A stretch of DNA of 16,593 nucleotides, from assembly GCA_903830745.1 (NCBI GenBank), contig CAIKVF010000224.1, positions 1-16,593 of the forward strand. The letters are read 5' to 3'. This stretch comes from an uncultured Actinomycetes bacterium. GTDB lineage: Bacteria > Actinomycetota > Acidimicrobiia > Acidimicrobiales > RAAP-2. The stretch's first letter is position 1. Each line of letters opens with the position of its first letter. This document shows, one piece after another, positions 8,548 to 16,537 of the stretch. The notes under the pieces were generated by a model that was given only the letters and a program-made list of their open reading frames with translations, was not told the DNA's origin and made no database searches. Position numbers and translations under genes: made by a program.

Positions 8548-10419
8548 ATGGCAAAGTTCGCTACTCTCATCATTCTTTTCCCACTCGTTGGGTTTTTATT
8601 CGTTTTAATTAACGGTCGCTCACTCAGCGAAAAGCAGATTGGTATTGCTGGAACGAGTGCTGTGGGACTGAGTTTTGTTTCAACAGTTATTACATTCTTT
8701 ATGTTGCTCGGTCACTCTGGTCGAGAAATAACTGTAAACCTCTTCTCTTGGATCAGCGTGGGAACTTTGCATGTTCCAGCAGCGCTACTTGTCGATCCAC
8801 TCTCAATCACAATGTGCCTCTTTGTAACGGGAATCTCTACATTGATTCACCTGTACTCAACGGGATACATGCACGGTGAAAAGGACTTCAGGAAGTTCTT
8901 CCTCTACCTCAACCTGTTCGTGTTCTCAATGCTTGTCTTGGTACTCGCTAACAACCTTGTCCTCACCTTCGTTGGGTGGGAGGGTGTTGGTGCGTGTTCA
9001 TACTGGCTAGTGAGTTACTACTTCGACCGTGACAGTGCAGCAAGTGCGGGAAGGAAAGCATTCGTCTACAACCGCGTTGGAGACTTCGGACTCCTTATTG
9101 CAATGTTCTTCGTGTTCACACATCTGCACTCGCTTGATTACCTTTCAATTTTCACTGGTGCTGGTGTATTGACTCCAACTATCGCCACATTGATTGTTTT
9201 GTCATTACTACTTGCAGCTGCTGGAAAGAGTGCTCAAATCCCACTCTTCAACTGGCTCCCTGACGCAATGGAAGGCCCAACTCCGGTCTCTGCACTAATC
9301 CACGCTGCAACAATGGTTACCGCTGGTGTCTACTTGCTCTGTCGTATGGCCCCAGTTCTGGCGCTGTCGGTTCCTGGACGCACAACAATTGCAATCATTG
9401 GTGGCGTTACTGCATTTGTCGCTGCAACAATTGCCACTTCGCAAAAAGACATCAAAAAAGTTCTAGCCTTTTCAACCGTTTCTCAAATTGGATACATGGT
9501 TATGGCCGTTGGTGTCGGCGCGTACTCCGCAGCAATCTTCTTAATGATTGCGCACGCTTTCTTTAAGGCTCTGCTCTTCTTAGGATCTGGTTCAGTAATT
9601 CATGCATTGAATGGTGAACAAGACATGCGAAAGATGGGTGGACTACAGAAGTATCTACCACTCACGTTCCCTACGTTCCTCATTGGCTGGCTAACGATTT
9701 CTGGCATTCCTCCTTTCGCTGGATTCTGGGCGAAGGGTGACGTACTTACGAATGTGTACGGCTACTCAAAGATTCTTTGGGCACTTGGAATTTTCACCGC
9801 CATGCTCACGGCCTATTACATGAGCCGCCTCTTCGTACTCACGTTCCGAGGCACTGAGCGATTCCGCACGGTAACTGAAGGGCATGACCCACACGAATCT
9901 CCTTGGGTCATGACGCTTCCACTAGTAGTTCTGTCTGCGCTCAGTGTGCTTGGTGGGGTAATTGACCTTCCTTGGGTTCACCACTCTTCGCTGGCTGGAT
10001 TCCTGGACCCGACATTTGGCTTTATCCCCTCAGAGATAACAATGGGAACAGTGGGGCAAATAGTTCTTGCACTTGTCGACGTCATTGTGGCGCTCTTTGG
10101 TCTCATTGCCGCATTCAGTATCTGGAAGTCACGCACGGAGTCATCTCGCTACGAATCATCATTCTTCGAGCACGTGTGGCGCTGGGATGATTTCTATGAC
10201 ACCACAATTGGTCGTCCGATCACTCGTATTTCAAGCTTCGCTGGTGACGTTGTGGAACCGAAGATAATTGATGGGGCAGTAACGGCTATCGCTGCCAGCG
10301 TTCGAAACAGCGCTCAAGGCGTCAGCAAAACTCAGTCAGGCTTTGTGCGCCACTACGCGCTCGCAATGACTTTGGGACTCAGCGTGATTGTTGTGTATCT
10401 CGTAGGCAGGGCTGGTTAG
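8548..10419 (+). CDS. nuoL: NADH-quinone oxidoreductase subunit L (ND5 type, antiporter-like)
   Basis: NuoL is the distal proton-pumping subunit of the membrane arm. It has 623 residues with about 14-16 membrane helices, and its C-terminal region should provide the long lateral helix running along the arm. The key charged residues are in place: E145 in FVGWEGVGACSYWLVSYY, K227 in AAAGKSAQIPLFNWLPDAMEGPTPVSALIHAATMV, K340 in AHAFFKALLFLGSGSVIHAL and K396 in GFWAKGD. They match E144, K229, K342 and K399 of E. coli NuoL. The polar C-terminal part (about 530-600) precedes a last membrane helix that ends GLSVIVVYLVGRAG. AAGGG at 8537-8541 lies 6 bases before the ATG. There are 2 bases between nuoK and nuoL and 2 between nuoL and nuoM. 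Confidence 0.98.
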   Translation: MAKFATLIILFPLVGFLFVLINGRSLSEKQIGIAGTSAVGLSFVSTVITFFMLLGHSGREITVNLFSWISVGTLHVPAALLVDPLSITMCLFVTGISTLIHLYSTGYMHGEKDFRKFFLYLNLFVFSMLVLVLANNLVLTFVGWEGVGACSYWLVSYYFDRDSAASAGRKAFVYNRVGDFGLLIAMFFVFTHLHSLDYLSIFTGAGVLTPTIATLIVLSLLLAAAGKSAQIPLFNWLPDAMEGPTPVSALIHAATMVTAGVYLLCRMAPVLALSVPGRTTIAIIGGVTAFVAATIATSQKDIKKVLAFSTVSQIGYMVMAVGVGAYSAAIFLMIAHAFFKALLFLGSGSVIHALNGEQDMRKMGGLQKYLPLTFPTFLIGWLTISGIPPFAGFWAKGDVLTNVYGYSKILWALGIFTAMLTAYYMSRLFVLTFRGTERFRTVTEGHDPHESPWVMTLPLVVLSALSVLGGVIDLPWVHHSSLAGFLDPTFGFIPSEITMGTVGQIVLALVDVIVALFGLIAAFSIWKSRTESSRYESSFFEHVWRWDDFYDTTIGRPITRISSFAGDVVEPKIIDGAVTAIAASVRNSAQGVSKTQSGFVRHYALAMTLGLSVIVVYLVGRAG

Positions 10420-10421
10420 AA

Positions 10422-11921
10422 ATGCATTCATCAATCTGGCTCAGCGCCCTCATACTTGTCCCACTGCTTGGAGCAATTGGATCAATGCTCGCAAGAAAAG
10501 TTCCAGGCCGCTCCTACTTTGTAGCTGTTGGAACTTCTGTAGTGGAGATGGCTCTCGCATTGGTTGTTTGGTGCACCTATAACAACCACATCACTGGTGC
10601 TGCGACCTACGACTTTGCATCTCGCCACGTTATTTCTGCTCCGCTAGGTCTTGCCTACGACGTAGCCCTTGACGGAATTTCACTCATGATGGTGATGCTC
10701 ACCGCAATTGTGGTTCTTCTCGCACTCCTGGGCTCACGCGAGCGACGCAGTGAGCCAGCGTTCGTTTCGTGGATGCTGGTGTTGACTTCTTTCACAATGG
10801 GCAGCTTCCTTGCTCATGACGTCATGGAATTCTTTATTTTCTTTGAGCTCACTCTTATCCCTTGCTTCTTGATTATTTCGCAGTGGGGTGGAAAAGAACG
10901 CGCGAACGCTGCTCTTAAGTTCTTTATCTACACCTTCGTTGGCTCCGCCTTCCTTTTCGTTGGAATTCTTTACTTAGGTTTTGCTCACCAGCACCAAACA
11001 GGATCTGATTTGACGTTCGCATACGGTGCACTGTCGACAACAACAATGTCGCACACGGCTGCGGTGTGGCTCTTTATTTCATTCGCAATTGCCTTTGCGG
11101 TGAAGTCTCCAATTTGGCCACTGCACACCTGGTCACCACTGGCGTACGCAGAGGCACCGACTGCTGGTTCAATTGAGCTCTCAGCGTTGCTCGCAAAGCT
11201 CGGGTCCTATGGACTTCTACGATTCGCCGTTGCGCTCCTGCCAATGTCACTTGCGACAGTGCGTCCTTACCTAATGACGCTTGCAGTCATTGGAATTTTG
11301 TATGGCGCGGCACTCGCGTGCGTTACACCGGATCTAAAGCGCTTAGTGGCGTACTCGTCACTCGGCCAAATGGGATTCATCACGCTTGGAATCATGACGG
11401 GCTCAACTATTGCCACGTCTGGTGCAGTACTAATGATGTTCAGCCACGGAATCATCACCATTGGCTTCTTCCTCGTAATTGATTTCATTCAGAAGCGTCG
11501 CGGAAGCATTTTGCTTAAGGACATAACTGGACTTCAGGGTCCAGCACCTGTGCTCGCAGCACTCTTTACTGTTCTCATGATGGCGTCAGTTGGACTTCCA
11601 GGGCTCGCTGGATTCGTTGGTGAATTCTTGATTCTGCTCGGTACATTCGGCACACACGCTTGGTGGGGAGTTTTTGCATCACTCGGTGTCATCACTGCAG
11701 CTCTCTACCTTCTATGGCTGTATCAGCGTGTGTTCCACGGTGAAGCAGTTGGCGAAAACGCAGAGATAACTGACGCCACTAACCATGAGCGCTTGGTACT
11801 TGCACCGATTGTCCTACTCGTAGTGCTTATTGGTGTGTACCCACACATTGCACTCGAAAAGATAACTCCATCCGTGCAGCAAATAATTGAGCACGTCGTA
11901 CCTGCAGGAGTGAACAAGTGA
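10422..11921 (+). CDS. nuoM: NADH-quinone oxidoreductase subunit M (ND4 type, antiporter-like)
   Basis: NuoM is the middle antiporter-like proton-pumping subunit, here 499 residues and about 14 membrane helices. Key residues are E142 in FFELTLIPCFLIISQWGG, K228 in AFAVKSPIWPLHTWSPLAYAEAPTAGS, K259 in LLAKLGSYGLLRF and E401 in GLPGLAGFVGEFLILLG. They match E144, K234, K265 and E407 of E. coli NuoM. The segment after SHGI (about 341-360) reads TIGFFLVIDFIQKRRG, whereas most homologues I recall have an L-F-x-x-x-G pattern there; this is a mild divergence. AGGG at 10408-10411 precedes the ATG by 10 bases. The TGA stop overlaps the GTG start of nuoN. Confidence 0.97.
   Translation: MHSSIWLSALILVPLLGAIGSMLARKVPGRSYFVAVGTSVVEMALALVVWCTYNNHITGAATYDFASRHVISAPLGLAYDVALDGISLMMVMLTAIVVLLALLGSRERRSEPAFVSWMLVLTSFTMGSFLAHDVMEFFIFFELTLIPCFLIISQWGGKERANAALKFFIYTFVGSAFLFVGILYLGFAHQHQTGSDLTFAYGALSTTTMSHTAAVWLFISFAIAFAVKSPIWPLHTWSPLAYAEAPTAGSIELSALLAKLGSYGLLRFAVALLPMSLATVRPYLMTLAVIGILYGAALACVTPDLKRLVAYSSLGQMGFITLGIMTGSTIATSGAVLMMFSHGIITIGFFLVIDFIQKRRGSILLKDITGLQGPAPVLAALFTVLMMASVGLPGLAGFVGEFLILLGTFGTHAWWGVFASLGVITAALYLLWLYQRVFHGEAVGENAEITDATNHERLVLAPIVLLVVLIGVYPHIALEKITPSVQQIIEHVVPAGVNK
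11906..11910 (+). promoter_or_regulatory. Shine-Dalgarno sequence supporting the GTG start of nuoN
   Basis: AGGAG lies 7 bases before the GTG at 11918. It supports this non-ATG start, which overlaps the nuoM stop as GTGA. Confidence 0.7.
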
Positions 11922-13414
11922 AGATAGCTATTCCAACAATTCACTACCTAGCGATTCTTCCTGCCATCTTGCTGCTCGCAAGCTCATTGGGACTGCTTTT
12001 CGCAACTGCACTCATGGGCAAGAAGATAAGTACTCAGGTCGCCTCATTTGTGACAGTGCTCACTGGTGCTGGCGTTCTTGTTGTTACGTTCTTGCAGTGG
12101 TCCCAGGTTGCCAATCATGGTGCCAGCACAACAATCGCAAATGCCATAGTCCTTGATGGATTCTCAGTTGTTTCAACTGGAATTATTGCAATAGGTCTCA
12201 TCTTGTCAACGTTCGTTGCACACGACTGGTCAATTCGTGAAAAATTGACTGGAGCAGAGTTCCACATGCTCGCTCTAGCTTCAACCACGGGTGCAGTTCT
12301 CATGACACAGGCGAATGACTTGATTGTTATTTTCCTAGGTCTTGAAATCCTTTCAATTGGCCTCTACGTACTTGTCGCTTTTGACCGTCACCGTGCAAAG
12401 GGTCAAGAAGCTGCGCTTAAGTACTTCTTGCTTGGTGGCTTCGCCTCGGCACTATTTATCTATGGCGCAGCACTCGTTTACGGTGCCACTGGCACCACAA
12501 ACCTTTCATCAATTTCGTATTTCCTCGGATCGAATTTGTTGCTACACCCTGGTCTGCTCTACGCCGGTGGTGGACTGCTGCTTGTGGGATTCGGTTTTAA
12601 AGTTGCTGCCGTTCCGTTCCACTTATGGTCACCAGATGTTTATGAGGGCGCACCTTCACCAGTAACTGGATTCATGGCGAGCATCGTAAAAGTTGGAGCA
12701 TTCGCTGCACTCTTACGCGTAATGATCTCGGCACTTGGCACACAGCTCGATACCTGGCGACCAATTCTCTGGGCATTCATTGCGCTCTCTGCGGTGCTTG
12801 GTGCATCGCTCGGACTTATCCAGCGAAACGTGAAGCGCATGTTGGCGTATTCATCAATCAACCACACGGCATTTATTTTGCTCGGTGTGTGGGCGGGAAC
12901 CGCACGTGGAACTGGTGGGGCATTGTTCTACCTAATGGCCTACGTACCCGCGGTAATTGGCTCATTCGCGGTGGTTTCGGTTGTCGGTGGACTCGGAGAC
13001 GACAATCACGACGTCTCGGCGTATTCGGGGCTTGGAACATCTGCGTACACGGGTCTGGCTCGACGTCAGCCACTGTTAGCTGGAGCGTTCGTAATTCTTC
13101 TCTTGTCGCAACTTGGCGCACCTGGAACAACAGGCTTCTACGCAAAGTTCGCTGTCCTTGAAGCCGCCATTGAGCAGAACGGACCAGTAATTGCTTTGAT
13201 CGCGATTGTTAGCGCTGCCATTGCTGCGTTCTTCTATCTACGCTGGTGCCTGGTGTTGTTCTCTTCAGAAGAAACAACGACAACACGAGTTGGCGTGCCT
13301 AAGTCAACTGCATTTGTAATTATTTTCTCCGTGGTAACTACCTTGGCCTTTGGTATCTGGCCAGGACCACTCGCTTCACTTGCTCAGCACGCTGGGCTAC
13401 TCTTCACTCCGTGA
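11918..13414 (+). CDS. nuoN: NADH-quinone oxidoreductase subunit N (ND2 type, antiporter-like)
   Basis: NuoN is the proximal antiporter-like subunit of the membrane arm. The 498-residue product starts with GTG at 11918 and has about 14 membrane helices. Important charged residues are E143 in FLGLEILSIGLYVLVAF, K168 in GQEAALKYFLLGGFASALFIYG, K228 in GFGFKVAAVPFHLWSPDVYEGAPSPVTGFMA, K258 in SIVKVGAFAALLR and K410 in GAPGTTGFYAKF. In the RMLAYSSINHTAFILLG block (about 307-323) an N-H-T-A-F run stands where A-H-x-G-Y is more usual, a small variation. The stop overlaps the next gene's GTG as GTGA, so this last nuo cistron runs directly into the ATP-grasp gene. Confidence 0.97.
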   Translation: MKIAIPTIHYLAILPAILLLASSLGLLFATALMGKKISTQVASFVTVLTGAGVLVVTFLQWSQVANHGASTTIANAIVLDGFSVVSTGIIAIGLILSTFVAHDWSIREKLTGAEFHMLALASTTGAVLMTQANDLIVIFLGLEILSIGLYVLVAFDRHRAKGQEAALKYFLLGGFASALFIYGAALVYGATGTTNLSSISYFLGSNLLLHPGLLYAGGGLLLVGFGFKVAAVPFHLWSPDVYEGAPSPVTGFMASIVKVGAFAALLRVMISALGTQLDTWRPILWAFIALSAVLGASLGLIQRNVKRMLAYSSINHTAFILLGVWAGTARGTGGALFYLMAYVPAVIGSFAVVSVVGGLGDDNHDVSAYSGLGTSAYTGLARRQPLLAGAFVILLLSQLGAPGTTGFYAKFAVLEAAIEQNGPVIALIAIVSAAIAAFFYLRWCLVLFSSEETTTTRVGVPKSTAFVIIFSVVTTLAFGIWPGPLASLAQHAGLLFTP

Positions 13415-14253
13415 AGCGAATAGCTGTTGCTACGTGCAGCGATTTAGAAATCGACATTGACACACCTCAGACCTTGGCGGCGTTACGTAATGCTGGCCTA
13501 GAAACTGACTTCTGTGTTTGGGACGATCCGAGCGTTGACTGGGATCGTTACGACCTCACAATTCTCCGTTCAACCTGGGACTATGCACCACGTAGGAATG
13601 AATTTCTTTCTTGGGCTCGCTCAGTGCCACGGCTCTTAAATCCATATGAGGTTATTGAGTACTCAACTGATAAGCACTATCTCAACGACGTTGCCCAACG
13701 CGGCCACAGGATTATCCCTTCTACGTTTTGTGATGTTGGGATGACGCCAGTTTTCCCGGAAGGTTCTTTTGTCGTTAAGCCTTGTGTCGGAGCTGGCTCA
13801 ATTGGTGCAGACAAGTTCAGTGCCAGCGAGCACGAGCGCGCGAGTGCGCACGTTGCTTCACTGCACGAGCAAGGTCGTGACGTTCTTATTCAGCCATACA
13901 TTGATTCCATTGACACTCTTGGTGAGCGCGCGCTTATTTTTATAGATGGTGAGTTGTCACACGCTATGACGAAAGGCGCAATGTTAAATGTTGAGCCTGA
14001 TGATCGTGACATGATATTTCGTCGTGAGCAAATGTCTATCGCGCAAGCCGAGCCTGATGCCGTTGCACTTGCGAACGCTGTTCTTGACAGTGTGGGATTT
14101 TCTGATTTGCTCTATGGACGTGTTGATCTTGTAAAAGCTCCAGAGGGTTGGGCGCTAATGGAACTTGAACTGGTAGAGCCCTCACTATTTATTACGTATA
14201 AGCCTGAAGCAGCGGACCGCTTAGCTGCAGCGGTGTTAAAGCGTCTTAACTAG
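13411..14253 (+). CDS. ATP-grasp ligase of unknown substrate, coupled to the end of the nuo operon
   Basis: This 280-residue soluble protein has ATP-grasp (RimK/glutathione-synthetase-like) features, so it probably activates a carboxylate with ATP and joins it to an amine or thiol. The N-terminal pre-ATP-grasp part (about 1-85) has WDDPSVDWDRYDLTILRSTWDY (37-58). The ATP-grasp part has TDKHYL (86-91), the nucleotide-binding lysine and glycine loop FVVKPCVGAGSIG (120-132), IQPYI (160-164), GERALIFIDGELSHA (171-185) and GRVDL (236-240). The metal-binding region is MELELVEPSLF (250-260), with E251, E253 and E256. From memory the WDDP and RSTWDY pattern resembles the family containing the cycloserine ligase DcsG, but the substrate cannot be assigned. 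The GTG start shares four bases with the nuoN stop. No good Shine-Dalgarno precedes it, so translation probably depends on coupling. Its 3' end overlaps the opposing gene by 8 bases. Confidence 0.88.
   Translation: MKRIAVATCSDLEIDIDTPQTLAALRNAGLETDFCVWDDPSVDWDRYDLTILRSTWDYAPRRNEFLSWARSVPRLLNPYEVIEYSTDKHYLNDVAQRGHRIIPSTFCDVGMTPVFPEGSFVVKPCVGAGSIGADKFSASEHERASAHVASLHEQGRDVLIQPYIDSIDTLGERALIFIDGELSHAMTKGAMLNVEPDDRDMIFRREQMSIAQAEPDAVALANAVLDSVGFSDLLYGRVDLVKAPEGWALMELELVEPSLFITYKPEAADRLAAAVLKRLN
14246..14253. other. Convergent 3' overlap of the ATP-grasp gene and the DUF2156 gene
   Basis: The TAG of the + strand ATP-grasp gene (14251-14253) and the TAA of the - strand DUF2156 gene (complement of 14246-14248) fall within the same eight bases. 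There is no intergenic space. I see no GC-rich hairpin with a T-run on either strand here, so transcripts from the two sides are expected to overlap. Confidence 0.9.
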
Positions 14254-16537
14254 CGCCTTCTTTATTCGATAGGGCAGCCGCTTCGAGAATCTCTGGGGGA
14301 ACAACAGTTCCTGGTCGGTTCGTTGGATCATCTTTAAGGAATCTTCCGAGTACTGGAATTTCTGTGAGCGACTCTGCACGAAGTACTGCTGCAACAACTG
14401 GCACAAAGCTTTCAACTGCCGGGTACACCAAGTGACGAGGGAACCAGTCAGGTTGATACTTAGAGTTGAACGTCCAAAGTGATTCGATTGGCAAGATTCC
14501 AGAAAGTCGTTTTAGTGCCCATCGTTCAACGCGAGTGAACGTCCCTTCACCTCGCTCACCGTCAAGCACTGAGCGAAAGGCTGCGAAGTTAAGGCTGAGT
14601 CCCTGGGCTCCTTGTTCGCGAAGGTGGGCAATCGTCGCACAAAGTGCAAAGTCAATCAGTCCATTCGGATGATCACCTGGGTCACGTCGCATGATGTCGA
14701 GTGAATATCCATTCAGTGCGAGAGAGGGAACGAACTGACACAACGCAACGGGCATTCCATTGGCGTCATGCACCATGGTCAGTAGGAGCCCCTTGTCCTT
14801 TGGATCAAAAAGACGACCGAGCATCATTGAGAATCCTCGTTCACCTTCGCCGCGACGGAGCATGGCAATCATTTCCATGATGTCTGGCACTCGTTTGGGT
14901 TCAATGTGAGCTGGATCAATGAACTCCACGGTGTAACCGTGCTTTGCGAGGCGAGTACAGGCTTGGCGAAGGCCCTTCATTTTTCCACCTTCGAGTGAAA
15001 ATTTCTGAACATCAACGATTGCTTCGTCGCCTAGATAGAGATAGTGCATTCCCGCCGCACGATAAATAGAAAGCCACCGTTCACTCGCCGCCATGATGCC
15101 AATAGTCCAACCTCGCGTCTCTGCAAATGCTCTAAAAGCACTGAACACTTCTGAACGTTCTGCACCCGGGCCAATGGGGTCAGGAGAAATTAGGGCAACA
15201 CCGCCATAGACCGCGTAGGCAACTAGTGAGTCTCGAAAGAAGAAGAATTGCTTGTCATCACGTAACGCAAAATAATCAAGTGTGCCTCGTCCGTGTCGCT
15301 TGACAATGTCTCTCGCTCTAAGTTCAGCGAGTCGGCGCTCAGTACTTGAACTGTGAGTCGAAAGACGGCGGTCAACGACTGGTCTAGTGATGATGTACAA
15401 AGCCGAAATAAGTAGTGCCGAGCCAATTGCTAGCAAGACTGGGTTAATAAAGTCTCCGGCGCCGTCGGGGAGTGCGATGTTAGATAGTCCAAGAAGTCGC
15501 TCAAAGCATGCAACGAGCAAAACACCAAAAGATGGCAAGTGGCGATGCGCAAATGATGCCTCTAGCCCGAGTGTTGCTGCAAAGGCCGCAACAACTGCAA
15601 TAAGCACCAAACGAGAAAGTACGTTACGCAAACTTCCGCGGTCAGTAGTTCCTTGGAAGTGTGAGCGTTGCGAAATTATGAAAAGCAGAAGGACAAGAGC
15701 TGCCAGAGCTGAAGGAATGTGTTCACCTCGAGCAATGTGACCAATGATTGAGATAATCAATGCCGCAATGGAAAAGAACCAAGCGCGGCGTTGACCTCGA
15801 CGTAGCCCACGCGCAGTCATAATCAATGCAACACCAGCAATTCCAGTCAGCACTGCGGCTGATTGAGAAATGCCAAGCGGCAGCACTGAGAGAACTGCGT
15901 GCAATTTACTGTGCAGTGGAGCTGACGCAGTTGACACGACGTTGAGAAGGCCAACACTAAACATGAGGCCACTTGCAACTCGTCGAATAGTTCGTTGAAG
16001 TCGCTGAGAGCGAAGTCGATCAAGCGCAACTGGGAATGGTTGGCCTGATGGCCATGATCCAATTAATGAAGTCGGTGCTGATGGAGAAGGTTGTACGTTG
16101 ATGCCGCTCACAATGCGCTCGAGCAGGGTGCCACGCTTCCTCGGTGATTCACCAGCAATTAGACGCACCTGTACGGTACCTGCGGCTTCAACAACGAGGT
16201 AGCTCCACCTGTCTACGGAAGAGAACACTGGCGGAAGACCAAGGCGGCCGCGATGTTCAACAACGACTGTTCTAGAGGGGCCAGGAGAAGCGCACATGCC
16301 ACGATCGAGAAAGGCGAGTGCTGGACGTGGTGCACCACCAACAATCGCCCCGGCACCAGATCGTTCACCGACGCGACGGGCATATTCAACTGCGTCGACG
16401 CCGTCAACCACGGTCGCTGCGAGTGGCTCACTCAGTTCTGGTGCGTGAATGCTTCTTGACGTGTGGTCAAAGCGTTGGCGAACAATAAGACCAGCAATGC
16501 CAATGACAACTGCTTCTAGAAGAATGATGAGCAACAA
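14246..16537 (-). CDS. Membrane protein with DUF2156 / MprF-type aminoacyl-phosphatidylglycerol synthase domain; 5' end uncertain
   Basis: This is probably an aminoacyl-tRNA-dependent transferase that adds an amino acid such as lysine to phosphatidylglycerol, changing membrane charge. Read from a TTG at 16537 it has 763 residues. Segments are one N-terminal membrane helix (about 2-19), a roughly 165-residue mostly hydrophilic region of unknown fold (20-185) and about six or seven membrane helices between 187 and 384. A C-terminal tandem-GNAT-like domain (about 403-720) follows. That domain shows GTLDYFALRDDKQFFF (418-433), YGGVALISPDPIGP (444-457), NGLIDFALCATIAHLREQGAQGLSLNFAAF (625-654) and FNSKYQPDWFPRHLVYPA (690-707), all typical of the MprF/LysX catalytic part. 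No lysyl-tRNA synthetase domain follows, unlike mycobacterial LysX. The frame stays open upstream of the TTG to the window edge with no in-frame ATG or GTG, so the gene may be truncated here. Substrate specificity is unknown. Confidence 0.87.
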   Translation of the reverse strand: MLLIILLEAVVIGIAGLIVRQRFDHTSRSIHAPELSEPLAATVVDGVDAVEYARRVGERSGAGAIVGGAPRPALAFLDRGMCASPGPSRTVVVEHRGRLGLPPVFSSVDRWSYLVVEAAGTVQVRLIAGESPRKRGTLLERIVSGINVQPSPSAPTSLIGSWPSGQPFPVALDRLRSQRLQRTIRRVASGLMFSVGLLNVVSTASAPLHSKLHAVLSVLPLGISQSAAVLTGIAGVALIMTARGLRRGQRRAWFFSIAALIISIIGHIARGEHIPSALAALVLLLFIISQRSHFQGTTDRGSLRNVLSRLVLIAVVAAFAATLGLEASFAHRHLPSFGVLLVACFERLLGLSNIALPDGAGDFINPVLLAIGSALLISALYIITRPVVDRRLSTHSSSTERRLAELRARDIVKRHGRGTLDYFALRDDKQFFFFRDSLVAYAVYGGVALISPDPIGPGAERSEVFSAFRAFAETRGWTIGIMAASERWLSIYRAAGMHYLYLGDEAIVDVQKFSLEGGKMKGLRQACTRLAKHGYTVEFIDPAHIEPKRVPDIMEMIAMLRRGEGERGFSMMLGRLFDPKDKGLLLTMVHDANGMPVALCQFVPSLALNGYSLDIMRRDPGDHPNGLIDFALCATIAHLREQGAQGLSLNFAAFRSVLDGERGEGTFTRVERWALKRLSGILPIESLWTFNSKYQPDWFPRHLVYPAVESFVPVVAAVLRAESLTEIPVLGRFLKDDPTNRPGTVVPPEILEAAALSNKEGAS

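Noticed and set aside
11173..11201. Glutamate E252 in the NuoM helix segment GSIELSALLAKLG seemed an unusual acidic membrane residue.
   Set aside because: From memory the E. coli NuoM has an aspartate at the equivalent place (PTAGSVDLAG), so an acidic residue here is ordinary.
14233..14270. Possible terminator hairpin between the convergent genes (AAGCG ... GCGCCTT followed by CTTTATT).
   Set aside because: Pairing needs a bulge and is only about five base pairs, with no real T-run, and the bases are coding for both genes.
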